Source of the DNA: Natronoglycomyces albus
GTDB lineage: Bacteria > Actinomycetota > Actinomycetes > Mycobacteriales > Micromonosporaceae
Length of the DNA stretch: 64,000 nucleotides
Assembly (NCBI RefSeq): GCF_016925535.1
Contig: NZ_CP070496.1
Coordinates: forward strand, 992,001 to 1,056,000
Direction of reading: 5' to 3'
A model generated the notes under the pieces. That model saw nothing but the letters and a program-made list of their open reading frames with translations, did not search any database and was not told the origin of the DNA. Below, piece after piece: positions 40,336 to 50,438 of the stretch; positions within the stretch are counted from its first letter, which is position 1; each line of letters begins with the position of its first letter. The position numbers were made by a program, and so were the translations under genes.

Positions 40336-40939
40336 CCCTCGGCGGTAAACCGGGTTGGAACGATGGGTTCGACGCGCCGAGACGGGGAAATTTTCCAGGT
40401 GGATTTCGGGCTCGAATCGCTCTCGGCGACACTCGGAAATAAGGGTCCTGAACTGGTAAAATATAGGTCACATTCGAGTGGGAATCCGAGTTGGCACTCC
40501 TGTGCTACGATTATTTTCAGGTAACCACCCGGTGTCGTTGCCGCGCGAAGCTTTGACTATGCTTATAGTCACAACAGCTGCGGCGCATCCAGCGCACGCC
40601 TGATCTCTGTTCGGGTCATTGCCCTCAACGTTAGAATGTGACTTGCGCATCTGTTGCTTCACGCCTGCTACAGGTACGGCACCGTGTCAGTACGTGTCTG
40701 ATGTCCATCTCGGGTTGCCAAGTCCTCTCTCTGTCCTGACGGTGCGTCCTCAGGCAGAACACTTGAGGCTTGTTCACCCTTTTTGTTGCACCACTTCCAA
40801 TAGTGCGCGACAAGCATTGCAATCGGTCGGGGTGGACCCGTAGTACCAGAAATCGGCACTGCGTGCGAGAACCGGCACTGCGGCTATTTTTGAAACGCGG
40901 AGCAAGCTCAGCTTTATGCCCCGCTAGGGAAGGAATCCA
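40336..40939 (+). promoter_or_regulatory. Long AT-richer leader and promoter region of rho
   Basis: 604 bp without a supportable gene. Possible -10 boxes are TAAAAT (40457-40462) and TATAGT (40564-40569). TGACTAT-GCTT-ATAGTCA (40554-40571) is a perfect 7-bp dyad overlapping the second box, a possible operator. Long leaders that allow Rho autoregulation are known for rho genes; here that is inference. Confidence 0.4.
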
Positions 40940-42814
40940 TTGAGCGACACCACCGGCACGACGTCGGATCGCAAAGGCAGCGCTACCTCCGGCACCGGCG
41001 CCAAGCGTCGCCGCGCTGGAACCGGCCTTGCCTCTATGCTGATGCCGGAGCTGCAACAACTGGCGCAAACCCTCGGCATCACGGGCGTTGGCCGGATGCG
41101 CAAGAGCGAGCTGATCACCGCGATCCAAGCCAACCAAGCCAATCAGGGCGGTCTTGGCGACAACGGTGGCAGCGCAGAACAGGAGGCTCCGCCAGTGACA
41201 GAGCCAGATAAGACTTCATCCACCGTCGAAACCGCGGCTGCGGGTACCGAGAGTACCGAGTCTGCCGTCGAGGCATCCGCTAGAGGCCGTCGCGCCACGC
41301 GCCCCGCCGGCCCGCCTCAGCCACGCAAGCACTCCCAAGCCGAAGAGGCTACGGACGTTGCGGCGGAATCGAACGACGACAAGAACGCCGACAACGATCG
41401 GCCCAACCGCCAGCGGCGCCGTGTGCGCAGCCAGAACAACGACGCAGATCGCGCCACCGCGCAAACGTCCGACCGCTCCTCCAGCGACCGTGACGACAAT
41501 GCCGATGACAGGGGATCTCGTTCTGAGCGTCGCGACTTCGACGACAACGGTGGCAACCGCCGTCGCAACCGTCGTCACCGCGACCGTTCCGATCGCGACC
41601 GCCGTCGTGGTGGCCGTGACCGCGCCGAGCAACGCTCCGAGCGCAACGAGAACACCAATTCTGAGGACGAACAACTCCTGCCCGTCGCCGGAATTCTCGA
41701 CATCCTCGACTCTTATGCCTTCATCCGCACCACCGGCTACTTGGCCGGACCCGACGACGTCTATGTGTCGATGTCGCAGGTGCGCAAGAACAAGCTGCGT
41801 CGAGGTGACGCGATCACCGGTGCCGTCAAGCCCACCCGAGGCGACGACGACCGGGGTAACAAGCGCCGCGAGAAGTACAACCCGCTCATTCGGCTCGACA
41901 CCGTCAACGGAATGAGTTCCGAAGAGGCCAGGAACCGCGATGAGTTCTACAAGCTCACGCCTCTGTACCCGCAGGAGCGACTGCGCCTGGAGACCGAGGC
42001 GCACTTGCTGACCACGCGAGTCATCGACCTGGTGACTCCGATTGGGAAGGGACAGCGCGCCCTTATCGTCTCACCGCCCAAGGCCGGTAAGACGATGGTC
42101 ATGCAGGCCATCGCGAACGCGATCACGACGAACAACCCGGAGTGTCACCTCATGGTGGTACTCATCGACGAGCGGCCCGAAGAGGTCACCGACATGCAGC
42201 GCTCGGTCAAGGGTGAGGTCATCTCCTCGACCTTCGACCGTCCGCCGTCGGACCACACCACGGTCGCCGAGCTGTCCATCGAGCGCGCCAAGCGACTCGT
42301 GGAACTGGGACACGACGTGGTGGTGTTGCTCGATGGCATCACGCGGCTGGGCCGGGCCTACAACAACGCCAGCCCTGCCTCGGGTCGTATCCTCTCCGGC
42401 GGTATCGACTCGACAGCGCTGTACCCACCGAAGCGTTTCCTGGGCGCGGCTCGCAACATCGAAAACGGCGGTTCGTTGACGATCTTGGCCACCGCGTTGG
42501 TCGAGACCGGCTCCATGGGCGACACAGTGATCTTCGAAGAGTTCAAGGGCACCGGTAACGCCGAGCTCAAACTTGACCGCAAGATCGCCGACAAGCGCGT
42601 CTACCCAGCGGTCGATGTGCACCAGTCGTCCACGCGCAAGGATGACCTCATGATGGGGGCCGACGAGCAGGCCATCATGCTCAAACTGCGGCGCGTCCTC
42701 GGTTCGCTGGAACAGCAACAGGCCATTGACCTGCTGTTGGACCGTTTGAAGAAGACGAAGACCAACGCCGAATTCTTGATGCAGATCGTCAAAACCACTC
42801 CCGGCGGCGATTAG
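40940..42814 (+). CDS. rho: Transcription termination factor Rho
   Basis: Hexameric RNA helicase. 624 residues. The N-terminal Rho-N helix bundle (LMPELQQLAQTLGITGVGRMRKSELI) is followed by a Ser/Arg/Asp/Asn-rich disordered insertion (about 70-245), typical of actinobacterial Rho. The CSD RNA-binding fold begins at LPVAGILDILDSYAFIRT. The P-loop SPPKAGKTMV lies at about 378-387, Walker B is VVVLLDGITR, with the arginine-finger region SGGIDSTALYPPKRF. It begins on TTG at 40940 behind AAGGAAT; no better start is near. Confidence 0.95.
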   Translation: MSDTTGTTSDRKGSATSGTGAKRRRAGTGLASMLMPELQQLAQTLGITGVGRMRKSELITAIQANQANQGGLGDNGGSAEQEAPPVTEPDKTSSTVETAAAGTESTESAVEASARGRRATRPAGPPQPRKHSQAEEATDVAAESNDDKNADNDRPNRQRRRVRSQNNDADRATAQTSDRSSSDRDDNADDRGSRSERRDFDDNGGNRRRNRRHRDRSDRDRRRGGRDRAEQRSERNENTNSEDEQLLPVAGILDILDSYAFIRTTGYLAGPDDVYVSMSQVRKNKLRRGDAITGAVKPTRGDDDRGNKRREKYNPLIRLDTVNGMSSEEARNRDEFYKLTPLYPQERLRLETEAHLLTTRVIDLVTPIGKGQRALIVSPPKAGKTMVMQAIANAITTNNPECHLMVVLIDERPEEVTDMQRSVKGEVISSTFDRPPSDHTTVAELSIERAKRLVELGHDVVVLLDGITRLGRAYNNASPASGRILSGGIDSTALYPPKRFLGAARNIENGGSLTILATALVETGSMGDTVIFEEFKGTGNAELKLDRKIADKRVYPAVDVHQSSTRKDDLMMGADEQAIMLKLRRVLGSLEQQQAIDLLLDRLKKTKTNAEFLMQIVKTTPGGD

Positions 42815-42821
42815 CACGAGG

Positions 42822-42862
42822 ACGGGGTGGGTCGGGCCTAGGCCCGACCCACCCCGTGTTTT
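42822..42862 (+). terminator. Intrinsic terminator of rho
   Basis: A 36-bp perfect palindrome (42822-42857, centre CCTAGG) eight bases after the rho stop, followed by GTTTT. Confidence 0.9.
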
Positions 42863-43142
42863 ACTCCCCAAATGGGCGGTGAAGTCGCTCGCGCGCGGCC
42901 GTGTCTGAGCGCCAGGTGGCGACACCGCCGATGAGGAGAGACACATCACGGACTAGAATTGCTCCTTGATGCGTTATGCCCGCAGGACCCTTTGGTCCAG
43001 CCTCACGGCGCAGACATCCAAGGACTCTTTGGACGGGACCCGCACCGCTTTTCGTAGGTAGCGGCGTCCCACGACAAGACCGACCCGGTACCGGTTCACG
43101 CCACGCAAATGGCGACCCGGCGACCAGAACAGAAGGAAAACC
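42863..43142 (+). promoter_or_regulatory. rpmE promoter region
   Basis: 280 bp without a gene. TAGAAT (42954-42959) is a strong -10 candidate; no clear -35. That gives a leader of about 175 nt. No Zur-like operator is recognised. Confidence 0.35.
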
Positions 43143-43367
43143 ATGAAGCCGGAAATTCACCCGGAGTACGTAGACACCACAGTGACCTGTTCCTGTGGAA
43201 ACGAATTCGTGACTCGCTCGACCGTGACCAGCGGTAAGATCGCTGCCGCCACGTGCTCGCAATGCCACCCGTTCTACACCGGGAAGCAGCGCATTCTGGA
43301 CACTGGTGGCCGGGTTGCCCGGTTCCAGGCCAAGTACGCCAAGGCCCAGGCGAAGAACCAGAAATAG
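43143..43367 (+). CDS. rpmE: 50S ribosomal protein L31 (zinc-binding form)
   Basis: 74 residues. Opens MKPEIHPEY and has the zinc motif C16-x-C18 and C38-x-x-C41 with [20 protein letters not shown]. This is the C+ form; a zinc-free paralogue would be expected elsewhere. ATG behind AGAAGGAA. Followed by a strong terminator. Confidence 0.97.
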   Translation: MKPEIHPEYVDTTVTCSCGNEFVTRSTVTSGKIAAATCSQCHPFYTGKQRILDTGGRVARFQAKYAKAQAKNQK

Positions 43368-43374
43368 CTTTGTC

Positions 43375-43415
43375 GCGCAGCGCCCGGTCGGCCGACCGGG
43401 CGCTGCGCTTTTGTT
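43375..43415 (+). terminator. Intrinsic terminator of rpmE
   Basis: A 34-bp perfect palindrome (43375-43408), eight bases after the stop, with TTTTGTTT after it. Confidence 0.9.
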
Positions 43416-43568
43416 TACCGACGCCAAGCGCCTACCCGGCCTTGAAGTCCGCCGTCTTACCCACGACCGTGCACCCATTGGCGCTCTAGTCGTTCGAGCC
43501 AATCCATGCGGTCGCGCTTTATTCTTTGCCCCACCGCCTCAGCCAGTGTTCCCGGAAGGACCACGCCT

Positions 43569-44657
<1,089 letters not shown>

Positions 44658-44705
44658 ACGCGCAATCGGCCCGACCGAGAACTCAATTGACATAGGCTGA
44701 CCTCC

Positions 44706-45593
44706 ATGTCTGAATCAAGGACCGCGCTGTCGTGGAGCGAGGCCATCCGCGAAGCTAGAGCGCGGCTGGCCCAAGCAGGCGTCGCCTCCCCCCGCACCGA
44801 CGCGGACCTGCTGGCCATGCACGTTTCCGGTCTCTCGCGCACCCGCCTCCTCATCGCAAACGGCGTCCCCGCTCAGACTCTGCGCGCCTATCGCGACCTA
44901 GTCCAACGCCGTATCGACCGCCAACCATTGCAACATCTCACCGGCACCGCAGCCTTCTGGAAAGGCGAACTCGCCGTGGGTCCTGGGGTATTCGTGCCCC
45001 GTCCGGAAACCGAGCTGCTCGTAGAGTGGGCGCTTGGGGTCATCGCCGACATCGACAGTCCGCTCATCATCGATGCCTGCGCCGGTTCCGGCGCGATCGC
45101 TTGGGCGTTGGCGGGCGAAAGGCCGGACGCGACGATTTGGGCCGTTGAAGCCGACCCCGACGCGTTCGAATGGCTGGAGCACAACCTGAAGGGCACGACC
45201 GCGACCGGTCTATGCGCGGACGCCACCGAGTTCACGACACTGAGTGACCTCGACGGACAGGTCGATCTCGTGGTGTCGAACCCGCCGTATGTACCGGAGA
45301 CGGTCGAGGTGTCCCCAGAAGTGCTCGCCGACCCGACCATGGCGGTCTTCGCCGCCCACGAGGGCATGGCGGTCATCAACGACCTGACGTTTCGCGCCCA
45401 TCAATGGCTGCGTCCGGGCGGTTGGTTTGGCTGTGAACACGATGATAGTCACGTCAGGGCCGTACCGGCCCTATGGCGGGCGGTGGGGTTTGTCGAGGTG
45501 ACCGATCATGAGGACTTGGCCGGACGGAGCCGATTCACCACCGGGGGCCTGTCACCGCACACCAGTACCGACGAGGAGACGCCGCACCTGTGA
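44706..45593 (+). CDS. prmC: Release factor glutamine methyltransferase PrmC (HemK)
   Basis: SAM-dependent N5-methylation of the GGQ glutamine of RF1/RF2. 295 residues: N-terminal helical release-factor-binding domain (about 1-80), linker with FVPRPETELLVEW, SAM loop DACAGSGAIAWALA (the family's usual DLGTGSG is here DACAGSG), and the catalytic NPPY at 192-195. Conserved prfA-prmC-tsaC order supports it. Confidence 0.95.
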   Translation: MSESRTALSWSEAIREARARLAQAGVASPRTDADLLAMHVSGLSRTRLLIANGVPAQTLRAYRDLVQRRIDRQPLQHLTGTAAFWKGELAVGPGVFVPRPETELLVEWALGVIADIDSPLIIDACAGSGAIAWALAGERPDATIWAVEADPDAFEWLEHNLKGTTATGLCADATEFTTLSDLDGQVDLVVSNPPYVPETVEVSPEVLADPTMAVFAAHEGMAVINDLTFRAHQWLRPGGWFGCEHDDSHVRAVPALWRAVGFVEVTDHEDLAGRSRFTTGGLSPHTSTDEETPHL

Positions 45594-45824
45594 GACAGGC
45601 GAGAGCCATCGCAGCTTGGCTAGCGCTGGTATCGGTTGGGCCTTGCCACTGAGGCCACGAGGCGCGTGGCCTCTCCCGTCAGCTTTTGGGGCCGGTTTGG
45701 ATTCAGTCTCCACACCCATCCATCAATCAGCGCGACGGCCAGTTGTAGGCCCACGTTCTCCTGTATGCCGGCGGGGACCCCAGCGGTCGCGAAGGCGCCT
45801 AGAGAAGTTGGTTATGGTTGTCGG

Positions 45825-46484
45825 GTGAGGCTCTTCGACTGCCGCAAGGCCAAAGAACGTGAATCCGGCATCAAGGCTGCCGCGCGCGCCATTCGTACCG
45901 GAAAACTAGTAGTGATTCCCACCGACACCGTCTACGGGATCGCCGTTGACGCCTTCTCCGTTCCCGGGGTGGCGTCTTTGCTCAAGGCGAAGGGGCGCGG
46001 TCGCGACATGGCCACGCCAGTGCTCATCGGTTCGCGACGAGCGTTGGACGGTATCGCCCCCAACATTCCACAGTCGGCCCGGGAACTCACCGAAGCTTTC
46101 TGGCCGGGACCCTTGACGGTTATCGTGCCGTTCGTGTCCACTCTGAGCTGGGATTTGGGCGACACCGACGGCACAGTCGCCGTCCGCATGCCGCTACATC
46201 CGCTCGCCTTGGAACTACTGCGGGAAACTGGTCCCTTGGCGGTGTCCTCGGCCAATCTCACTGGGGTGGCGCCGGCGCCGAACGCGGCGAACGCCAAGGA
46301 ACAACTGGGCAATTCCGTATCCGTCTACCTGGAAGCGGGGGAGTCCGAGGACGATGTGCCCTCGACCATTGTCGACTGCGTCGAGGATCCGCCACAGGTG
46401 CTACGCGAGGGCGCTTTGACGACCGAACAGATTCGCGCCATCGTCCCCTCCACGCTCGGGCCGGTTGACCACGAGAAATCCTGA
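45825..46484 (+). CDS. tsaC: L-threonylcarbamoyladenylate synthase (TsaC/Sua5 family)
   Basis: Makes threonylcarbamoyl-AMP for the t6A37 modification of ANN-decoding tRNAs. 219 residues, YrdC domain only: VVIPTDTVYGIAVDAF, LKAKGRGRDMATPVLIGS, TEAFWPGPLTVIV, TVAVRMPLHPLALELL and PLAVSSANLTG. No C-terminal Sua5 domain. I choose the GTG at 45825, 6 bp after TATGGT (45813-45818), with no ribosome site, so a leaderless start is likely; the upstream in-frame region from 45636 is not family-like. Confidence 0.92.
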   Translation: MRLFDCRKAKERESGIKAAARAIRTGKLVVIPTDTVYGIAVDAFSVPGVASLLKAKGRGRDMATPVLIGSRRALDGIAPNIPQSARELTEAFWPGPLTVIVPFVSTLSWDLGDTDGTVAVRMPLHPLALELLRETGPLAVSSANLTGVAPAPNAANAKEQLGNSVSVYLEAGESEDDVPSTIVDCVEDPPQVLREGALTTEQIRAIVPSTLGPVDHEKS

Positions 46485-46524
46485 TGCGACAACCGAGCCA
46501 ACCCAGACCCTAAGGAGCCCGATC

Positions 46525-47109
46525 ATGCCTCCGTTCATTGTCCTGCACGTGTGCACCGGCAATATTTGTCGTTCACCCATGTCCGAACGCTTTCTGGCCC
46601 ACTATGTGGCCGCGGCCGGACTTGGGCCTGAGCACCTTCTCAACCACTCGGCCGGTACCTCCGCCTTCCACGAAGGCGAAGACATGCAGTCGAACTCCCG
46701 CGCGGAACTGACCGACCGGGGAGTCGACGCCGAAGGGTTCGCCTCGAGGCCTTTGTCCACGCACCTGACCTCCACCTCCGAGCTAATACTGACGGCTACG
46801 GACGACCACCGCCAGTTTGCCTGCGACCTCGACGCCGAAGCTGAGGCGAAGACCTTCTTGGTACGACAGCTGGGCCGCATCGCCGCAGATTTCGACACCG
46901 AGGCACTCCCGGCCCTGGACGGGAGCGCCCAGAGCATCCTCAAACGCGGCCAGGCTTTCGTCGCCGAGGCCCACACCCGACGCGGTGAGTATGAGCCTTT
47001 GCGTCTGGATGACCCCTGGTCGCTGGGACGTGCCACGTACACCCGCATCGCCGACCAACTTGAAGAAGCCATTCGTCCCATCGCCGAGGTTTTGGTGGGG
47101 TCGCGCTGA
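46525..47109 (+). CDS. Low-molecular-weight protein-tyrosine-phosphatase family protein
   Basis: 194 residues. The phosphatase loop CTGNICRS begins at Cys10 with Arg16 (CX5R), and a DDPW motif late in the chain provides the general-acid aspartate. Cytoplasmic. The family also includes arsenate reductases, but the CxGNxCRSP form is of the phosphatase type. ATG behind AAGGAG; the frame opens earlier at 46465 inside tsaC. Its TGA overlaps the ATG of the next gene (ATGA-type, 1 base). Wall-polymer phosphotyrosine control is possible but unproven. Confidence 0.88.
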   Translation: MPPFIVLHVCTGNICRSPMSERFLAHYVAAAGLGPEHLLNHSAGTSAFHEGEDMQSNSRAELTDRGVDAEGFASRPLSTHLTSTSELILTATDDHRQFACDLDAEAEAKTFLVRQLGRIAADFDTEALPALDGSAQSILKRGQAFVAEAHTRRGEYEPLRLDDPWSLGRATYTRIADQLEEAIRPIAEVLVGSR

Positions 47110-47510
47110 TGCTGTTGTCGAAAGCGGGCTTTCTTCGGTTGTGCTGGGTCGTGAGCCTGGTTTGTCTAGTCGTGCTGGTCATCATTGGCGCTATCTGGCG
47201 CGGATTCGATGGTATGGCTGGGGCGGCGGCGGGCGTCGGTGTCACGGTAGCGACCTTCAGCATTTCGGTATGGGCCGTGGCCTGGGCGGAAACGCATGAT
47301 CGCCGTCTCATTCTTCCTGTTGGGTTGCTCACATACGCGCTGAAGTTTGTGGCGCTGGCGCTGGTCTTTCTCATCGTGCAGCGAACGGGCTGGGATGGTA
47401 TTCAACCGCTCGCTATGGGTGTGATTGTTTCGGCACTGGCGTGGCTCACCGCACAAGCTATTTGGACATATAGGGCTAAAATCCCCTATATCGACCTGGA
47501 TGCCAAATAA
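47109..47510 (+). CDS. AtpI-like membrane protein (ATP synthase subunit I family)
   Basis: 133 residues with four transmembrane helices (about 8-30, 37-58, 68-90, 97-118) and a short polar tail. Position before the atp operon and topology fit the AtpI family, an assembly factor for the c-ring and possibly Mg2+ uptake. It overlaps the phosphatase stop by one base, so it may be transcribed with that gene. Sequence similarity in this family is poor, so this rests mainly on context. Confidence 0.65.
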   Translation: MLLSKAGFLRLCWVVSLVCLVVLVIIGAIWRGFDGMAGAAAGVGVTVATFSISVWAVAWAETHDRRLILPVGLLTYALKFVALALVFLIVQRTGWDGIQPLAMGVIVSALAWLTAQAIWTYRAKIPYIDLDAK

Positions 47511-47607
47511 CAGAGATATCGCAAGGCGATAACGAGACAATCTCAGCGGTACGCCGGTGGCCTCGATTGATGTTGACAACGCGCTCCCCTCGGCGGTAGG
47601 GGTGACG

Positions 47608-47636
47608 TTTGGCCAGGCGGCCATAGCTGCTAATGT
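47608..47636 (+). promoter_or_regulatory. Promoter of the ATP synthase operon
   Basis: TTTGGC (47608-47613), 17-bp spacer, TAATGT (47631-47636), 9 bp before the ATG of the AtpZ-like gene; the leader would be only a few bases. A TTGACA at 47573-47578 could serve a second, weaker promoter. Confidence 0.5.
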
Positions 47637-47645
47637 CGCCTCAGC

Positions 47646-47867
47646 ATGACCGAAAACAGCTCCCCCAATTCAAGCCCACCCGGTGGTGGCGGCGATCTCG
47701 GATATCGCGCGCTTGGCTACCTGCTGTCGGGAATTCTGTTCTGGGGTGGGTTGGGTTACTTGCTGGATTCCTGGCTCGACTGGCCGGGCTTCGGCTTGTT
47801 GACCGGAATGCTCATCGGAGCCGCTGGAGGGGTTTACCTCGTCATGCGGCAGATGGACAGTAGTTAA
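47646..47867 (+). CDS. AtpZ/AtpI family small membrane protein
   Basis: 73 residues, two transmembrane helices (about 22-42 and 48-68) with glycine motifs GGLGYLLDSWLDWPGFGLLTG, the pattern of the AtpZ (putative F0 assembly or Mg2+ transport) family, encoded first in the atp operon. 27 bp before atpB. Confidence 0.75.
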   Translation: MTENSSPNSSPPGGGGDLGYRALGYLLSGILFWGGLGYLLDSWLDWPGFGLLTGMLIGAAGGVYLVMRQMDSS

Positions 47868-47894
47868 CCACATTGATGTGAGAGGCGTGACCCG

Positions 47895-48704
47895 GTGACC
47901 AACTCTGGCATGGTGATGGCCGACGGGCTGCATTTCCCTCCCGGAACTGACGAATTCATTTTCAGGGACTGGTTTCCAGCTCTTTCCGATACGATCTTGG
48001 CCAATACGATCACCACGATCACGTTCATTGTGTGGGCCTCAGTGGGCATCATCATGGGACTGTTTCTGTGGGCATATCGTCGGCCGCAGCTGGTCCCGAC
48101 TCGCCGTCAGTGGCTTGCTGAAAGTGCCTACGGGTTCATTCGAAACAGCGTAGCAATCGATCTTATGGGAAAGAAGTACGGAGTTCGTTTCGCTCCGTAT
48201 TTGGCAACCCTGTTCTTGTTTATCGCTTTCACAAACCTGTTCGGTATCATCCCCGGTATTCAAATTTCGGCGAACGCGCATATCGCGTTCCCCCTGATGC
48301 TCGGGGTGGCATCGTGGCTTCTTTACAACCTTGTCGGAATCCGAAAGTTCGGCTTCTTCAGGTACCTCAAGAACACCTGTGTCCCACCAGGAGTGCCGTG
48401 GCCGGTCCTCATCCTCCTGGTCCCCATCGAATTCTTCACCAACCTGATCCTGCGGCCCTTTACGCTGGCACTGCGTCTTTTCGCTGCCATGTTCGCTGGC
48501 CACTTGATCCTGCTGGTGTTCATCCTCGGTGGGTTCACGATGTTGCAAGCAGACAACTTCTTGGTGCAAGGTCTGAGCGTCTTCTCATTCTTGATGGCGA
48601 TCGCCTTTACGTTCTTCGAACTGTTCATCATGTTGCTGCAGGCCTACATCTTCACCCTGTTGACGGCCCTATATGTCCAGGGTGCCATTAGCGAAGAGCA
48701 CTGA
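47895..48704 (+). CDS. atpB: ATP synthase F0 subunit a
   Basis: Membrane stator subunit that forms the proton half-channels. 269 residues, about 5-6 helices. The essential arginine lies in RPFTLALRLFAAMFAGH; NLFGIIPGIQ and the C-terminal LLQAYIFTLLTALYVQGA are typical. GTG start, behind GAGGCG. First of the classical subunits. Confidence 0.96.
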   Translation: MTNSGMVMADGLHFPPGTDEFIFRDWFPALSDTILANTITTITFIVWASVGIIMGLFLWAYRRPQLVPTRRQWLAESAYGFIRNSVAIDLMGKKYGVRFAPYLATLFLFIAFTNLFGIIPGIQISANAHIAFPLMLGVASWLLYNLVGIRKFGFFRYLKNTCVPPGVPWPVLILLVPIEFFTNLILRPFTLALRLFAAMFAGHLILLVFILGGFTMLQADNFLVQGLSVFSFLMAIAFTFFELFIMLLQAYIFTLLTALYVQGAISEEH

Positions 48705-48795
48705 TAACGAGTCAGTTCGCTCTTTCCACAGATTTCCGAATAACACATTCGTGTGCGTGACGGACACGCCACGCTGATCACTAGGAGAAAACCTA

Positions 48796-49005
48796 ATGGA
48801 AGGTAGCCTCAACGTCATCGGTTACGGCATCGCCGCGATCGGCCCCGCGTTCGGTGTTGCTCTTATCTTCGCCGCCTGGATCACCGCGACGGCCCGTCAG
48901 CCCGAGTCTGCTGGTCTGACTCGTCCGATGCTGTTCATGGGCTTCGCAATGGTCGAGGTTCTGGCCCTGTTCGGCCTGGTCCTCGCCTTCGTCATTGGCG
49001 CGTAA
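48796..49005 (+). CDS. atpE: ATP synthase F0 subunit c
   Basis: Proton-carrying ring subunit. 69 residues, two helices. Loop RQPES, and the proton-binding glutamate is Glu54 in GFAMVEVLALFGLV. ATG behind CTAGGAGAA. The Na+-binding Gln/Ser pattern is absent, so H+ coupling is expected. Confidence 0.95.
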   Translation: MEGSLNVIGYGIAAIGPAFGVALIFAAWITATARQPESAGLTRPMLFMGFAMVEVLALFGLVLAFVIGA

Positions 49006-49026
49006 CAACTAACCACCGGAGCACTC

Positions 49027-49569
49027 ATGACTCTCGCTGCAGGAGAAGGCGGCATTCTCTTTCCGATCTGGCAAGAGATCGTCGTTGGAATCATCGCCTT
49101 CGGCCTACTGTGCTTCGTGCTTATGAAGTTCGTCTTCCCCAAGATGGAAGAAACCTTCGAAGCGCGAGTCGAGGCCATTGAGGGCGGCATAGCAAAAGCT
49201 GAAAAGGCCCAAGAGGACGCCAACCGGCTGCTGGAGGAGTACCGCCAGAAGTTGGCCGACGCCCAGTCCGAGGCCGCCGCGATTCGCGACGAGGCTCGGG
49301 CAGACGCGGTGTCCGCCAAGGAGGAAATCCTTACGAACGCCCGAGACGAAGCTTCCCGCATCATCTCGGCCGGTAACGCTCAGCTCGACGCCTCCCGGCA
49401 GCAGCTGTTGCGTGAGCTGCGCGGTGAAGTTGGCACTCTCGCGGTTGACCTGGCAAGCAAGATCGTGGGCGAGTCTCTCGCCTCCGAGGCTAGTAGTGCC
49501 CAGACGGTCGACCGTTTCCTCTCGGAGCTGGAAACTGACCGTGACCAGACTGCGAGTGGAGCGCGCTAA
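49027..49569 (+). CDS. atpF: ATP synthase F0 subunit b
   Basis: Peripheral stalk. 180 residues: one N-terminal transmembrane helix (about 15-38) and a long Ala/Glu/Arg-rich coiled coil. The stop overlaps the atpH ATG by one base (TAATG). Confidence 0.93.
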   Translation: MTLAAGEGGILFPIWQEIVVGIIAFGLLCFVLMKFVFPKMEETFEARVEAIEGGIAKAEKAQEDANRLLEEYRQKLADAQSEAAAIRDEARADAVSAKEEILTNARDEASRIISAGNAQLDASRQQLLRELRGEVGTLAVDLASKIVGESLASEASSAQTVDRFLSELETDRDQTASGAR

Positions 49570-50390
49570 TGTCACTGACTGGACGCGAAAGCATCGAGGC
49601 CGGCCAGGTGGCGCTGGAGGAATTCTCCCGCACCGCCGACGCCGCGCAGATTGCCGAATGCGCTGACGAACTGCTGGCGGTGACTCGTTTTCTCGCCGAC
49701 CAGCCTCGGCTGCGTCGCGCCCTGTCCGACCCTGCTCGGGACGCATCCGACCGGCAGGGACTGGCGCGAACTCTGATTGGTGGCCACATTGGTTCGGGGG
49801 CCGCGTCTGTGGTTGCCGAACTGGTCAAAGGTCGCTGGGGCAGCGCCGGAGAACTGCTGAACGGGGTTGAGTCCCTGGCGATCTCCGGTCTGCTTGAGGC
49901 CGGGTCCGCCGAGGGCAATCTCGCCGAAATCGAAGACCAGCTGTTTCGTTTTAAGCAGGTGGTTGACGGGGACAACGAGTTGTCCGGCACGTTGGGTTCC
50001 TCTGGGCCAGGCGCGGAAGGTCGCGCCTACCTGGTGGGGAAGTTGCTGGATGGCAAGGCCAACCCGGTCACGGTCAAACTCGCGGCAGCCGCCGCCTACG
50101 GAATCGGGGGCCGGTCTTTCCTGGCCGCCCTCGAACACCTGGTGGAGGCCGCTGCGGCCAAGCGGGAGGAGCGGGTCGCCTATGTGACTGTCGCCCGTCC
50201 GCTGTCCGAAGAGGATGAACGCAAACTCGCGGCGAAATTGACGCTTCTCTACGGCATGCCCGTAGGCGTCAAGCTCACCGTAGACCCGTCCATCGTGGGT
50301 GGGATTCGCGTACAGGTCGGTTCCGACCTGTACGACGGCACAGTCGAACGTCGACTGACCGAGGCCCGCCTAACCCTGGCCGGACGATAG
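49569..50390 (+). CDS. atpH: ATP synthase F1 subunit delta
   Basis: Links the b stalk to the alpha3beta3 head. 273 residues, longer than the 180 typical of other bacteria but usual for actinobacteria. The OSCP-like domain has YVTVARPLSEEDERKLAAKLTLLYG and the closing VDPSIVGGIRVQVGSDLYDGTVERRL. Confidence 0.94.
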   Translation: MSLTGRESIEAGQVALEEFSRTADAAQIAECADELLAVTRFLADQPRLRRALSDPARDASDRQGLARTLIGGHIGSGAASVVAELVKGRWGSAGELLNGVESLAISGLLEAGSAEGNLAEIEDQLFRFKQVVDGDNELSGTLGSSGPGAEGRAYLVGKLLDGKANPVTVKLAAAAAYGIGGRSFLAALEHLVEAAAAKREERVAYVTVARPLSEEDERKLAAKLTLLYGMPVGVKLTVDPSIVGGIRVQVGSDLYDGTVERRLTEARLTLAGR

Positions 50391-50438
50391 ATCCAGCCGG
50401 TAAAACTTCTACACACAGAAACTGAGGGATGTGACAAG

